A program made the position numbers and the translations under genes. A stretch of DNA of 64,000 nt from Campylobacter helveticus (GTDB taxonomy: Bacteria; Campylobacterota; Campylobacteria; Campylobacterales; Campylobacteraceae): positions 570,886-634,885 of the forward strand of contig NZ_CP020478.1 in the NCBI RefSeq assembly GCF_002080395.1. The letters run 5' to 3'. A model generated the notes under the pieces. That model did no database searches. It had not been told where the DNA came from and worked only from the letters and a program-made list of their open reading frames with translations. Positions 17,946 to 28,276 of the stretch are shown piece by piece. Each line of letters starts with the position of its first letter. Positions within the stretch are counted from its first letter, which is position 1.

Positions 17946-19334
17946 ATGGGTATGAAAAATGAAGAGCATTATGATTTAGACTTAGAGCGTATGATACTAA
18001 GCTCTTGTTTGCTAAGTGATGGCGAAGTGTATGCAAGTATAGCCGGAGATATTGAGATTAAGGATTTTAGCTTAAAGGCACATCAGGATATTTTTAAAGC
18101 GATGGTTGCTTGTGCGAATGCAGGAGAGCCAATTAGCCTTAGTTTTTTGAAAAAACACGCCAAATTAGACGAGCAAATTTTAAACGAAATCATCGCCACT
18201 CCCTCTATGATAGACATTAGCGCTTATGTGAAGGAGCTAAGAGAAAAGTCCATTAAAAGACAGCTTTTAGGCTTTGCGCATCTTTTGCCAAGTCGCATTA
18301 ATGCAAGTAGGGCTGTGAGCGAAATTTCTGATGAGCTTAGCAAGGATATTTTTAATATCATTAGCCGCGTAAATTCTGCGGATATTAAGGACATTAATGA
18401 GGTCTTAGGTGAGCTTTTGGAGGAATTTAAAAGGCAAAAAAGTTTAGAAAATAAGCACATTATAGGGCTTGAAAGTGGCTTTAGTGAGCTTGATGATAAA
18501 ACGAAAGGTTTTAAGGGCGGTGAGCTTATTATCGTGGCGGCAAGACCGGGTATGGGTAAGACGACCTTATGCTTAAATTTCATCGATAGGGTTTTAAGGC
18601 AGGGTAAGGGCGTGGTGATGTTTTCTCTTGAAATGCCCGGAATTCAAATTATGCAAAGACTATTAGCCTCTAAAACCTCTATCCCCTTGCAAAAAATCAT
18701 CACCGCAGATTTAAATGACGAGGAGTGGGAAAGAGTGGGCGATGCGTGTAATTACTATTCTAAAACTAAATTTTTTCTATATGATAGTGGCTATGCGAGT
18801 ATCACGGATATTAGGGCGATTTTAAGGAGGCTTAAGTCGCAAGAGAGTGATATTTCTTTATGTGTGGTGGATTATATAGGGCTTATGATGAGTCATTCAA
18901 ATTTTAGCGATAGACATTTGCAAGTGAGTGAAATTTCACGCGGGCTTAAGCTTTTGGCAAGAGAGCTTGATATGCCTATTATCGCACTTTCCCAGCTTAA
19001 CCGCTCTTTAGAGAGCCGCTCAAATAAACGCCCGATGTTAAGCGATTTGCGTGAAAGTGGGGCGATAGAGCAAGATGCGGATACGATATTGTTTGTTTAT
19101 CGTGATGAAGTGTATAGAGAGCAAGAGGAAAAAGAAAGGGAAAATAAAGCAAAAGCAGAGGGTAAGGACTACCGCCCAAATTTCGTGCCAAACCCAAGAC
19201 AAGAAAGTGCTGAAATCATCATAGGTAAAAATAGAAATGGTCCCGTTGGGACGGCTGAAGTGGAATTTCAAAAGGAAAATTCGCGTTTTGTGGATAAGCC
19301 TCACGGTATGAGTGAAACGACTTTTGAGGGCTAA
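17946..19334 (+). CDS. dnaB: Replicative DNA helicase DnaB
   Basis: 462 residues, full length, no intein. The N-terminal primase-interaction domain starts with DLDLERMILSSCLLSDGE; the C-terminal RecA-like motor has Walker A ARPGMGKTTL near residue 200, Walker B LCVVDYIGLM, and the conserved LSQLNRSLESR and RESGAIEQDAD. The ATG at 17946 has GGAG 3 bases upstream; an ATG two codons later (17952) has better spacing, so the start is uncertain by two residues. Confidence 0.96.
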   Translation: MGMKNEEHYDLDLERMILSSCLLSDGEVYASIAGDIEIKDFSLKAHQDIFKAMVACANAGEPISLSFLKKHAKLDEQILNEIIATPSMIDISAYVKELREKSIKRQLLGFAHLLPSRINASRAVSEISDELSKDIFNIISRVNSADIKDINEVLGELLEEFKRQKSLENKHIIGLESGFSELDDKTKGFKGGELIIVAARPGMGKTTLCLNFIDRVLRQGKGVVMFSLEMPGIQIMQRLLASKTSIPLQKIITADLNDEEWERVGDACNYYSKTKFFLYDSGYASITDIRAILRRLKSQESDISLCVVDYIGLMMSHSNFSDRHLQVSEISRGLKLLARELDMPIIALSQLNRSLESRSNKRPMLSDLRESGAIEQDADTILFVYRDEVYREQEEKERENKAKAEGKDYRPNFVPNPRQESAEIIIGKNRNGPVGTAEVEFQKENSRFVDKPHGMSETTFEG

Positions 19335-19405
19335 GGCGAGGGCGTTTTGAAACTAAGTTTTGTTAAAATGCCTTGTATAAATTTGCAAACGAGAAAGGAT
19401 ATAGA

Positions 19406-20359
19406 ATGAAATTAAGAGAGATAGCGGAATTTTTGAGTTTAGAATATGAGGGCGAGGATTTAGAAATTAGTGCGCTTAATTCTTTATTAAGGGCTAGTTT
19501 TACGGAATTAACTTATTGTGATGGGGAAAAAAATGCTAAAGACATTCCAAACACAGGTGCAGCGGCTATTATCGTTTCTAAAGAATATGAAAATTTAGTT
19601 CCAAAAGATACAAAAGCCCTCATCTCGCCTAATCCTCATCTTAGTTTTGCCTTTTTAAGTAAAATTTTTGCTAAACCCCTTTTTAGTGAGATTAAGTCGC
19701 AAAATATCGCAAAAAGTGCGAAAATAATGCCTAATGTTTATTTAGGAAATAATATTGACATAGGGGAAAATGTCATCATAATGGCAGGGGCTTTCATAGG
19801 AGATAATGTAAGCATAGGAGATGAAAGCATTATCCACCCTAATGTCGTCATTTATAATGACACTAAAATAGGTAAAAAATGCCATTTGTTAGCAAATTGC
19901 GTGATAGGAAGTGATGGCTTTGGCTATGCGCATAATAAAAATGGAGAGCATTATAAAATTTATCATAATGGCAATGTGATTTTGGAGGATTTTGTCGAAA
20001 TAGGTGCTTGCACGACTATTGATAGGGCTGTGTTTGGAAGCACTATTATCAAGACCGGGACTAAGGTGGATAATTTGGTGCAAGTGGGGCATAATTGTCA
20101 AATAGGGCAAAATTGCATTATAGTTGCTCAAACAGGAATTTCAGGCTCAAGCGAATTGGGGCGTAATGTTGTAATGGGCGGACAGAGTGCAACAAGCGGA
20201 CATCTTAAAATAGGCGATTTTAGCACCATAGCAGCAAGAGGGGGCGTGAGTAAAAGCTTAGAAGGTGGGCGTGTATATGGGGGCTTTCCTATAATGCTGC
20301 AAAAAGATTGGCTTAAAATGCAGGCTAAAATTGCTTTAAGTTTTAAGGAGAAAGATTAA
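19406..20359 (+). CDS. lpxD: UDP-3-O-acylglucosamine N-acyltransferase
   Basis: 317 residues from the ATG at 19406, preceded by GAAAGGAT; an in-frame ATG at 19373 has no RBS. LpxD adds the second acyl chain in lipid A synthesis; Campylobacter lipid A uses GlcN3N sugars, so amide acylation is expected. An N-terminal uridine-binding domain is followed from about residue 95 by hexapeptide repeats (left-handed beta-helix), with the catalytic His in LVQVGHNCQIG and the family signature GYAHNKNGEHYKI. Confidence 0.95.
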   Translation: MKLREIAEFLSLEYEGEDLEISALNSLLRASFTELTYCDGEKNAKDIPNTGAAAIIVSKEYENLVPKDTKALISPNPHLSFAFLSKIFAKPLFSEIKSQNIAKSAKIMPNVYLGNNIDIGENVIIMAGAFIGDNVSIGDESIIHPNVVIYNDTKIGKKCHLLANCVIGSDGFGYAHNKNGEHYKIYHNGNVILEDFVEIGACTTIDRAVFGSTIIKTGTKVDNLVQVGHNCQIGQNCIIVAQTGISGSSELGRNVVMGGQSATSGHLKIGDFSTIAARGGVSKSLEGGRVYGGFPIMLQKDWLKMQAKIALSFKEKD

Positions 20360-20420
20360 ACGAAGTCTTGTTTTGAGTGTGAGAAGAAAGTGTTTTGCGT
20401 TGCGATATAGGCGGTAAAGC

Positions 20421-21071
20421 TCACGCGTGAATTTGTAGTTGTTCTCTCTCTCTCTCTCTTGTAGCGGCTATATCACTTGCTGTGTCAAAATCTTGCAGAA
20501 AAAGAGGTTTAAAGATGATGTTTGAAACAGTGCTATAATCCATACTATCATCAACGGGATTGATTAAAATTCGCGTGTGTTTTATGAATTTTTTAGCCGC
20601 ACTAGGCTTGATGAAATAGCCTCTCGTTCCCCCTACATTTGAAAAAGTGATATTAAAATGATTATTAAGAGCGTAAGAACTCTTTTCTTTTATGTAGTGA
20701 ATTCTCACATACTCATAGGGACTTTTTAAAATTTTTTCTAAATTTTGTGCGTTAAAAGCCTGAGTAAATTCCACATCGTCCTCAAGCACAAAAATGCTCT
20801 CATTAAGCTCTAAGCACTTTTGCCATAATTTATAATGACTTGCAAAACAGCCTTTTTCACCCGAACTTAACTTTCTACCATTTAAATATTTCGCCCAAGC
20901 AGGGTGAAATTTGGCAAATTCCTCTCCCCCATCTCCATCAACAGCTTCAAAAAAGATGAATTCTAGTTTATCTCTGAGAGTCTTTTCTTCATTTAAAAGT
21001 TTAGCAATTTGTTCCTCCATCGCCCTTTTTCTTTGCGTGGAGCGTTTGAGGTTGATGATGAAAACTTTCAT
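20421..21071 (-). CDS. Family 25 LOS glycosyltransferase
   Basis: 216 residues starting MKVFIINLKRSTQRKRAM, the GT25 opening. Other family motifs are the acidic FVLEDDVEF (metal-binding) and GTRGYFIKPSAAKKFI. It likely adds a sugar to the LOS core. The gene follows hldE by 1 base and shares its strand, so it belongs to the LOS heptose operon. A (TC)8 dinucleotide repeat lies near its 3' end and encodes RERERE, so repeat changes would alter only the last dozen residues. Confidence 0.88.
   Translation of the reverse strand: MKVFIINLKRSTQRKRAMEEQIAKLLNEEKTLRDKLEFIFFEAVDGDGGEEFAKFHPAWAKYLNGRKLSSGEKGCFASHYKLWQKCLELNESIFVLEDDVEFTQAFNAQNLEKILKSPYEYVRIHYIKEKSSYALNNHFNITFSNVGGTRGYFIKPSAAKKFIKHTRILINPVDDSMDYSTVSNIIFKPLFLQDFDTASDIAATREREREQLQIHA
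20443..20458 (-). repeat. (TC)8 dinucleotide repeat in a glycosyltransferase
   Basis: Eight TC units on the plus strand, read as AG on the coding strand, close to the stop codon of the GT25 gene. Slippage would shift the frame of the last residues. Confidence 0.8.
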
Positions 21072-21072
21072 C

Positions 21073-22458
21073 TTAATTCCTTCGTATTTTTTCTATGAGA
21101 GAGGTGGTGCTAAAACCTTGCTGAAATTCAAGTAATCTCACTTCTTTGACAAGCTCACTTCCCACGACCTCTTTGCCCTCATAATCTGCCCCCTTTACCA
21201 AAACATCAGGTTTTAAAGTTTTGATTAACTCAAGCGGAGTGTCCTCCTCAAATATACACACAAAATCTACAAAATAAAAAGCCCCCAGCATACAAGCCCT
21301 TTCATATGCCTTATTGATAGGGCGTTTTTCTCCTTTTAGTCTTTTGACACTAGCGTCTGAATTAAGCCCTACGATTAAAATATCGCCTAGTTTTTTCGCC
21401 TGCTCTAAATAGCTTAAATGCCCAAAATGCACGATGTCAAAGCAGCCGTTGGTAAAGACGATTTTTTTATCCTTTAAATTTTCAAGTAAAGCCACAAGTT
21501 CTTCTTTGCTTTTAATTTTCTTTTCGAAAGTGCTTAAATTGAGGCTTTTTATCTCGTCAAAACTCACGCTCACGCTGCCTATCTTACTTACAACCACAGC
21601 CGCTGCCTCGTTGGCTAATTCACAAGCATTTAAAATAGGCACTTTACAAGCTAGACAAAAGGCTAAAACAGCAATGACACTATCTCCAGCCCCAGTTACA
21701 TCATAAACCTCCAAAGCTCTAGCACTGATTAGGTGTAAATCTTCATCAAACAAGGCTATGCCGTCTTCTGAAAGCGTGATGATGGAGTATTTTAAATGAA
21801 AGTCATTTTTAAGCTTTTTAATGGCAAGTTTTAAATTTTCTCCCTTTAAGTCCTTAAATTTCAAAGCCTCCAAAGCTTCTTTTTTATTGGGCGTTAAGAG
21901 AGTGGCGTTTTGATATTTGCTATAATCATTTCCCTTTGGGTCGATTAAAATAGGGATATTAAGCTCATTTGCCCTACAAATAAGAGCTTGACACACTTTT
22001 TCACTCAAAACCCCCTTTCCATAATCGCTCAAGATAATTGCCTCAAAATCTTTTGCGATGGTATTAAAATTTGTGATGAGTTCATCTTCTAGCCTGATTT
22101 TAGAGCTATCTTCCTCATCGAGCCTTAAAACTTGTTGATTGTGAGCTAGAATTCTGTTTTTAAGTGGAGTTTTGCGTCCTTTTTGTGTGAGAATAACACC
22201 TTTTAAATGACGCTTTAAAAACTCTCCCGCTTCATCATCTCCCACGACACCAAGTGCAAAAACTCTAGCTTTAAGATTAGCTAAATTTGCATAGACATTT
22301 GCCGCCCCGCCTAATCTTTTTTCTTGTTTGAGGGATTTTGCGATTAAAACGGGAGCTTCTGGGCTAATTCTTGAGCACTCACTCCAAATGTAATTATCCA
22401 CCATAAAATCACCCACAACAAGAATCTTAGGGCTTTGTTTGCTTAAATTTTCAAGCAT
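21073..22458 (-). CDS. hldE: Bifunctional heptose-7-phosphate kinase / heptose-1-phosphate adenylyltransferase
   Basis: 461 residues from the ATG at 22458, which overlaps the hldD stop. The N-terminal ribokinase-like domain (residues 1-310) has [13 protein letters not shown] and the catalytic [14 protein letters not shown]. The C-terminal cytidylyltransferase-like domain has [20 protein letters not shown] with the HxGH motif. It produces ADP-D-glycero-D-manno-heptose for the LOS inner core. In C. jejuni gmhA and waaF precede it; here neither is adjacent and a GT25 gene follows instead. Confidence 0.95.
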   Translation of the reverse strand: MLENLSKQSPKILVVGDFMVDNYIWSECSRISPEAPVLIAKSLKQEKRLGGAANVYANLANLKARVFALGVVGDDEAGEFLKRHLKGVILTQKGRKTPLKNRILAHNQQVLRLDEEDSSKIRLEDELITNFNTIAKDFEAIILSDYGKGVLSEKVCQALICRANELNIPILIDPKGNDYSKYQNATLLTPNKKEALEALKFKDLKGENLKLAIKKLKNDFHLKYSIITLSEDGIALFDEDLHLISARALEVYDVTGAGDSVIAVLAFCLACKVPILNACELANEAAAVVVSKIGSVSVSFDEIKSLNLSTFEKKIKSKEELVALLENLKDKKIVFTNGCFDIVHFGHLSYLEQAKKLGDILIVGLNSDASVKRLKGEKRPINKAYERACMLGAFYFVDFVCIFEEDTPLELIKTLKPDVLVKGADYEGKEVVGSELVKEVRLLEFQQGFSTTSLIEKIRRN

Positions 22459-23398
22459 TATATTCCTTTTCAAAAATGCGTTTAATTTCAGGCAGGTAAT
22501 CCTTTATCCCAGCTTCAAGTTCAAATTCGCTTGTGTAAAAGTTCTCACTTAAATGTGCCTGGGTGTGAAATTGATAGGCTTTTTCATAGGGATTTTTAAT
22601 CCACTCATAGTCTAAATTTGTGCCAAGTTCTTTTTGTAAAATATCTACAATATCTTTAAAAGTCCTTGCCTTGCCACTGCCTACATTATAAATTCCACTT
22701 TTTGTTTCTAAGGCTTTTAAATTCGCATTTACAACATCTTTTATATAGGTAAAATCTCTATAAATTTTTTCACTTCCTTCAAATAAACGCGGATTTTTCC
22801 CACTTAAAATTTGTAAGCCAAATTGTAAAATCATCGAGGCGGTTTTGCCTTTAAAAAATTCATTTTTCCCATAAATATTAAAATAGCGTAGCCCCACGAT
22901 ATGAAGCTCGTTAAAATATTTTTGTGCAAGTTTATCCATCATTAATTTTGAAAAAGCGTAAGGGTTTTTAGGCTCTTCATAGCCTACTTTTTGAGGGCTT
23001 GGCATATCTCCATACACACTAGCAGAGCTTGCGTAGATAAGCTTAGAGTCGCATTTAATAGCAAGTTTAATGAAGTCCTTAAAGCTATTTAAATTCACGC
23101 TTAAAACTTGGGTTTGATTATAGGCTGTGGTGTCCGAAATGGCTGCTTGATGAAAGATGGTTTCGGGTTTAAATTCACGCATCACTTCAAAAGTTTTTGC
23201 TTCGTTGATGTCGCCTACAAAAAGCTCTCCCTTAAAATCAAGCAAATTTTTGAAATGTCCAAAACTTTCTAAATTTCCATTATCGAGTTTTTTATCGCTT
23301 CGCATTTTGTCGATGATTAAAATTTCATTATTTTCTTGCAAAGCAAGGGCTAAATTTGAACCGATAAAGCCTGCTCCTCCTGTGATAATTATACGCAT
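22451..23398 (-). CDS. hldD: ADP-L-glycero-D-manno-heptose 6-epimerase
   Basis: 315 residues. The NAD(P)-binding [11 protein letters not shown] lies at residues 6-16, and the SDR catalytic residues are in SSASVYGD and [11 protein letters not shown]. It converts the D,D- to the L,D-heptose nucleotide. It overlaps gmhB upstream by 10 bases and hldE downstream by 8, so translation of the three is coupled. Confidence 0.95.
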   Translation of the reverse strand: MRIIITGGAGFIGSNLALALQENNEILIIDKMRSDKKLDNGNLESFGHFKNLLDFKGELFVGDINEAKTFEVMREFKPETIFHQAAISDTTAYNQTQVLSVNLNSFKDFIKLAIKCDSKLIYASSASVYGDMPSPQKVGYEEPKNPYAFSKLMMDKLAQKYFNELHIVGLRYFNIYGKNEFFKGKTASMILQFGLQILSGKNPRLFEGSEKIYRDFTYIKDVVNANLKALETKSGIYNVGSGKARTFKDIVDILQKELGTNLDYEWIKNPYEKAYQFHTQAHLSENFYTSEFELEAGIKDYLPEIKRIFEKEYNA

Positions 23399-23907
23399 AT
23401 TTCCCCCTTTTCGATGTCTTTTAAAAGTGCATTTAAATTAGTATAATTTTGATAAAAATCGCCCTTTTGAGTGGAATTTATAAGATAGAGTTTTTTAAGT
23501 CCTGCTTTAAGTCCTGCTTGCATATCTGTGAGATTATCGCCTATAAAAAAGGAATTTTCTCTATCGATGTCAAATTCTTCATAAGCCTTTAAAAACATAC
23601 CGGGCTTTGGCTTTCTACACTCACAACCCTCCAAATGCGGACAATGATAAATTTTATTTATTAAAATTCCTTTTTTGGCAAATTCTTCACACATAAAAGC
23701 ACTTAATGTCGCAAAATCTTTCTCATCATAATAGCCTCTTGCAATTCCTGATTGATTAGTGATGACAAAAATAAGATAATTTTTTTGTGTGAAAATTCGG
23801 CAAAGCTTAAAAATCCCCTCGCAAAATTCAAAATCTTCTATTTTGTGAACATATTTTTTATCGACATTGATTACGCCGTCTCTGTCTAAAAATAAAGCCT
23901 TTTTCAT
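23389..23907 (-). CDS. gmhB: D-glycero-D-manno-heptose-1,7-bisphosphate 7-phosphatase
   Basis: 172 residues, HAD-superfamily phosphatase. The nucleophile motif FLDRDGVIN (D8/D10), the zinc-binding loop CPHLEGCECRKPKPG, and the late FIGDNLTDMQAG acidic motif are all present. It removes the 7-phosphate of heptose bisphosphate between the kinase and adenylyltransferase steps of HldE. It is the first gene of the gmhB-hldD-hldE-GT25 run. Confidence 0.94.
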   Translation of the reverse strand: MKKALFLDRDGVINVDKKYVHKIEDFEFCEGIFKLCRIFTQKNYLIFVITNQSGIARGYYDEKDFATLSAFMCEEFAKKGILINKIYHCPHLEGCECRKPKPGMFLKAYEEFDIDRENSFFIGDNLTDMQAGLKAGLKKLYLINSTQKGDFYQNYTNLNALLKDIEKGEICV

Positions 23908-24004
23908 AAAATCATTATAGTTAAATTTTTTAAATGATTGAGAAATTTAAGAAGTATTAAATTTTTAAGGATATACTAACGAGATTTTGTAAAAAGGAGA
24001 TAAA

Positions 24005-24304
24005 ATGAAAAAATTTGTTGCAATTTCAGCTTTAACCTGTTTGGCTATCTCAGCTTATGCGGCAGATGGTGCTACGCTTTATAAAAAATGTGCAGTTTGC
24101 CACGGACCAAAGGCTGATAAGGTGTATCTTAATAAGGTCCCAGCACTTAAAAGTATTTCGACTGCTGAAAGACTTCAATATATGAAAGAATATTTAGAGG
24201 GTAAAAGAAATGCTTATGGACAGGGTGCAATTATGAAAATCAATCTTAAAGGTTTAACGGAGGAAGATTTTAAAGCTATTGAAGCTTATATCGAAACTCT
24301 ATAA
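24005..24304 (+). CDS. Periplasmic monohaem cytochrome c (Cj1153 type)
   Basis: 99 residues with a signal peptide (residues 1-19, ending AYAAD) and one haem motif CAVCH. This is a small c553-type electron carrier, probably delivering electrons from the bc1 complex to the cbb3 oxidase or to cytochrome c peroxidases. Strong RBS AAAAGGAG before the ATG. It is divergent from gmhB and next to ccoS/ccoI, the same order as in C. jejuni. Confidence 0.93.
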   Translation: MKKFVAISALTCLAISAYAADGATLYKKCAVCHGPKADKVYLNKVPALKSISTAERLQYMKEYLEGKRNAYGQGAIMKINLKGLTEEDFKAIEAYIETL

Positions 24305-24305
24305 T

Positions 24306-24518
24306 TTAAGGCTCTTTACGAGCCTTATCTCTCAACGTCTCTTTTTTACGGCGTTCAAGTTCTACCGCTTCTTTTAAACTTTCTTCATCGTCATTAAGCG
24401 TGATGAATTTATAATCATCGTCAAATTGCTTATTTTTAATCCCCCAAAGTAAGGTCGCAAGTATAATAAAAAAGACGACTATGGAAACACCTATCATCAT
24501 CATTATGACCAAATTCAT
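24306..24518 (-). CDS. ccoS: cbb3 oxidase maturation protein CcoS
   Basis: 70 residues: one membrane helix (about residues 4-26, including VVFFIILATLLWGIKNKQFDD) and a charged cytoplasmic tail. The WGIKNKQFDD segment matches the WAVKSGQFDD pattern of CcoS. CcoS is needed for cofactor insertion into cbb3 oxidase. It overlaps ccoI by 4 bases, the usual ccoI-ccoS arrangement. Confidence 0.87.
   Translation of the reverse strand: MNLVIMMMIGVSIVVFFIILATLLWGIKNKQFDDDYKFITLNDDEESLKEAVELERRKKETLRDKARKEP
24308..24326. terminator. Shared terminator hairpin
   Basis: Seven-bp stem AAGGCTC / GAGCCTT with a 5-base loop between the convergent cytochrome c gene and ccoS, reaching into the last ccoS codons. 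Confidence 0.65.
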
Positions 24519-26869
24519 TTTTTAATCCTTAGTGCATTTAAAACGACAATTATACTACTAAAAGACATCGATAAAGCAGCGATGAGAGGATTAATAAGTC
24601 CTAAAAATGCTAAAGGTAGGCTCAAAACATTATAAAAAAGCGAAAAAGCTAAATTTTGTTTGATAATTTTAAAGGTAAATTTGGAGAGTTTAAGGGCTGT
24701 TTTTAAAGAATTTAAGTCATTTTTCAAAAGCAAAATATCACTATTTTCAATAGCTAAATCACTTCCCTCTTTTAAGGTAATTGAAACGGAGGCAAATTTT
24801 AAGGCTAAAGCATCATTTACTCCATCGCCGACAAATAAGATTTTGTGATTTTGCGAGAGTTTTTCTAATTCTTTCATTTTATCCTCTGGCAAACAAGAAG
24901 CTTTGTAATTTGAAATTTCAAGCTCTTCGACTATTTTTTTAACAGCAAATTCATTATCTCCGCTTAAAATCATCACTTCTTTTTTTTCTTTTTTTAGATA
25001 ATTAATTAATTCTTTCGCTCCCTCTCTTAACACGCTTTTAAGTTCAAAAAAAGCTAAAATTTCTTTATTTTTAGCGAAGATGAAATGTGAATTTTCTAGC
25101 TTTTTTTCTATTTTAATGTGATTTTCTTTCAAAAATGTCTCATTGCCTCCCAAGAAAATATCTCCATTTAAATGAGCTTTTAAGCCTCTAGCACTGATAT
25201 TTTTAAGCTCTTTAAAGTCTAAATTTTTTTCTTTAGCTCCTTTTTGTTTTAAAAACCCTGCCACGCTTTTTGCTATGGGGTGCTTTGAGAGTTTTAAAAA
25301 GGTGTAAAGTGCGTTTGTATCAAGCTTCTCACTAAGATAAAATTTATCAATTTCAAGTTCTAATTTAGTTAAAACACCCGTTTTATCAAAGACGGCAATA
25401 TCGCATTTATTTAAATTTTCAATGACACTTGAGTCTTTAAAAAGTATATTGTGCTTAAAAGCTTTACCAAGTGCGATGAGATTACTAACAGGCGTGGCAA
25501 GAGCTAAGGCACAAGGACAGGCTATGATTAAAACCGAAATGGCATTAATGAGCGAAATTTCCACGCTTTCATTAAGGTAGAAAAACCAAAAACAAAAGCA
25601 AAGTAGGGCAAGGCTTAAAATGGTTTTTGAAAAATAGCCGCTGATTTGATTGACGAGATTGATAAGTTTGGTTTTTTTTGAACTTGCAAATTCCAAAAGC
25701 TTAATAATTTGCGAGAGTTTAGAGTCTTTGTAAAGTTTGGTAGCTTTGTATTCTACACTGCCGTCTATTAAGATACAGGCTGAATTTAACACATCACCTT
25801 TTTTGATGAGCTGAGGTGTGTTTTCACCATTTAAAGAAGAGCTATCTACACTTGCTTCGCCTTTTGTGCAAATTCCATCGATTAAAATTTTATCCCCAGC
25901 TCTTAGTAAAATAATGTCTCCAAGTGCGACTTTTTGCACTTCTTTTGGTTTAAATTCTACGCCGTTAAAAACCAAAACTTCATTTTGTAAGAAGTCGTTT
26001 AAGCCATCGATTGTGTCAAGGGCGCGTTTTTTGCTAAAAACTTCTAAATATTTACCTACGAAAACAAAGCAAATAATCATAGCCACAGAGTCAAAATACA
26101 CTTCCCCCACCCTAAAAAACATCGCCCATAAAGAATAAATATAAGCCAAACTTGCCCCGCTAATGACTAGAGTGTCCATATTTAAGTTTTTATGTTTTAG
26201 GGCATTGAAAGCACTTTTGTAAAAACTTGAGCCTGTATAAAAAAGCACAGGTGAGGCAAGGATAAATTCAGCGAAATTTAAAATGTCCTTAATATCCCTT
26301 TCCATACCGCTAAAAAAGCCGGCATATTTTGCCACCGCTATCCACATCACATTCATCACACAAGCGATAGCAACGACCATTTTAGAATAAAATTCGCGTT
26401 TTAAACTTTGTGCTTTTTTCTCACTTTTGTTTGCATCATAAGCACTTGCTTTATAGCCTATGCTTTCGATGAGTTTTAAAATTTCTTTAAGGCTGATTGT
26501 TTTTTCGTCAAAAACAATTCTTGCCTTATGGTTGAGGTGGTTGATGTCAAGTTCTAGTATGCCTTTTTGTCTTATCAAAACCTTTTCATTAAGCCATATA
26601 CAAGCCGCACATTCTATGCCATGTATAAGAAGATAAATTTCGCTAAAACCCTCTTTTGTTTTATGGATAAATTCGTCATAATTTTTTGTTTCCCCATTTA
26701 AATCAACGGGTTTTAGGCTATGATTCCCAAGTCTTTGATAAAACTCATCAAGCCCTTTGTCGTGTAAAATTTCATACACACTTTCACAGCCCCTACAACA
26801 AAAAAATAGCCCATTTTTCTCACGCATTTGCTCTTGTTTGAAGTTTAATTTACAATGCTCACACTTCAT
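24515..26869 (-). CDS. ccoI: Copper-translocating P-type ATPase for cbb3 oxidase assembly
   Basis: 784 residues from the ATG at 26869 (MKCEHCKLNF); a TTG 15 codons upstream is an alternative. The N-terminus has CEHCKLNF and CCRGCESVYE cysteine clusters typical of CcoI/FixI, then a heavy-metal-binding domain with GIECAACIW. The transmembrane metal site is CPCALALATP, and the phosphorylation site reads DKTGVLT instead of the usual DKTGTLT. The late hinge GDGVNDALAL is intact. It exports Cu(I) for the CuB centre of cbb3 oxidase. Confidence 0.92.
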   Translation of the reverse strand: MKCEHCKLNFKQEQMREKNGLFFCCRGCESVYEILHDKGLDEFYQRLGNHSLKPVDLNGETKNYDEFIHKTKEGFSEIYLLIHGIECAACIWLNEKVLIRQKGILELDINHLNHKARIVFDEKTISLKEILKLIESIGYKASAYDANKSEKKAQSLKREFYSKMVVAIACVMNVMWIAVAKYAGFFSGMERDIKDILNFAEFILASPVLFYTGSSFYKSAFNALKHKNLNMDTLVISGASLAYIYSLWAMFFRVGEVYFDSVAMIICFVFVGKYLEVFSKKRALDTIDGLNDFLQNEVLVFNGVEFKPKEVQKVALGDIILLRAGDKILIDGICTKGEASVDSSSLNGENTPQLIKKGDVLNSACILIDGSVEYKATKLYKDSKLSQIIKLLEFASSKKTKLINLVNQISGYFSKTILSLALLCFCFWFFYLNESVEISLINAISVLIIACPCALALATPVSNLIALGKAFKHNILFKDSSVIENLNKCDIAVFDKTGVLTKLELEIDKFYLSEKLDTNALYTFLKLSKHPIAKSVAGFLKQKGAKEKNLDFKELKNISARGLKAHLNGDIFLGGNETFLKENHIKIEKKLENSHFIFAKNKEILAFFELKSVLREGAKELINYLKKEKKEVMILSGDNEFAVKKIVEELEISNYKASCLPEDKMKELEKLSQNHKILFVGDGVNDALALKFASVSITLKEGSDLAIENSDILLLKNDLNSLKTALKLSKFTFKIIKQNLAFSLFYNVLSLPLAFLGLINPLIAALSMSFSSIIVVLNALRIKK

Positions 26870-26975
26870 CTTTTTACTTTGAATTTTTTTATAAGTATAA
26901 ACTAAATTTGACAAAAATAAGAATTTTTTACTAAAATCACGCTTTTAATTTACTGCTACATCTTACAGAGGACTT

Positions 26976-28271
26976 ATGGAAAAAGAAAAAAAACATCAAA
27001 GAACGCACATTCCCGTTGAGGGCTATAAAATAGAAGATTTAAAATTGCTTGACCTAGAAAATTTGGTTAAAATCGCTAATGAATGCGAAATAGAAAATCC
27101 TAGAGAATTTCGTAGGCAAGAGCTTATTTTTGAGATTTTAAAGGCTCAAACTAAAAAGGGCGGCTTTATACTTTTTACAGGAATTTTAGAACTTAGTCCT
27201 GAGGGCTATGGTTTTTTAAGAGGGATGGACGCAAATCTAAGCGATAGTGTCAATGATGCCTATGTTTCTAATTCTCAAATTCGCAAATTCGCCCTAAGAG
27301 TAGGGGACATTGTAACAGGGCAGGTTAGAGAGCCAAAAGACCAAGAGAAATATTATGCACTTTTAAAAATTGAAGCGATTAATTATCTCCCTCTTAAAGA
27401 GGCTAAAGAAAGACCGCTTTTTGATAATCTTACCCCCATTTTCCCCACAGAAAAAATCAAACTTGAATATGACGCAATGAAACTTACAGGCAGGGTGCTA
27501 GACCTTTTCACGCCGATTGGTAAGGGACAAAGAGGGCTTATAGTAGCCCCGCCTCGCACAGGTAAAACTGAGTTGATGAAAGAACTTGCCACCGCTATAG
27601 CTAAGAATCACTCTGAAATGCACTTAATCGTGCTTTTGGTCGATGAAAGACCGGAAGAGGTTACTGATATGCAGCGTTGCGTTAAGGGTGAGGTATTTAG
27701 CTCGACTTTTGATTTGCCAGCTTATAATCACGTGCGTGTAGCCGAGCTTGTCATAGAAAAAGCAAAAAGAATGGTAGAAATGGGCAAGGATGTCATCATC
27801 TTGCTAGATAGTATTACGCGTCTTGCTAGAGCTTATAATACAGCCACTCCAAGCTCGGGAAAAGTTTTAAGCGGGGGCGTGGATGCAAATGCTTTGCATA
27901 AGCCAAAACGCTTTTTTGGAGCGGCTAGAAATATAGAAAATGGAGGCTCACTTACCATTATCGCTACGGCTCTTATTGATACGGGTTCGAGAATGGACGA
28001 GGTGATTTTTGAGGAATTTAAAGGCACAGGAAATAGTGAAATCGTGCTAGATAGAAGTATATCAGATAGAAGAATTTACCCTGCGATTAATATCATTAAA
28101 TCAGGCACAAGAAAAGAAGAGCTTTTGCAAGGGGTTACGAATTTGCAAAAAATTTGGGCAATTCGCTCCGCTATTTCACAAATGGACGATGTGGAGGCGC
28201 TTAAATTCTTGTATTCTAAAATGCTTAAAACAAAAGACAATGTTGAGCTTTTATCTATAATGAATGAGTAG
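26976..28271 (+). CDS. rho: Transcription termination factor Rho
   Basis: 431 residues, full length. The N-terminal cold-shock RNA-binding domain contains [13 protein letters not shown]; the motor domain has Walker [12 protein letters not shown], Walker [18 protein letters not shown], and the conserved [20 protein letters not shown]. It lies 5 bases before dnaX. Confidence 0.97.
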   Translation: MEKEKKHQRTHIPVEGYKIEDLKLLDLENLVKIANECEIENPREFRRQELIFEILKAQTKKGGFILFTGILELSPEGYGFLRGMDANLSDSVNDAYVSNSQIRKFALRVGDIVTGQVREPKDQEKYYALLKIEAINYLPLKEAKERPLFDNLTPIFPTEKIKLEYDAMKLTGRVLDLFTPIGKGQRGLIVAPPRTGKTELMKELATAIAKNHSEMHLIVLLVDERPEEVTDMQRCVKGEVFSSTFDLPAYNHVRVAELVIEKAKRMVEMGKDVIILLDSITRLARAYNTATPSSGKVLSGGVDANALHKPKRFFGAARNIENGGSLTIIATALIDTGSRMDEVIFEEFKGTGNSEIVLDRSISDRRIYPAINIIKSGTRKEELLQGVTNLQKIWAIRSAISQMDDVEALKFLYSKMLKTKDNVELLSIMNE

Positions 28272-28276
28272 GCAAA

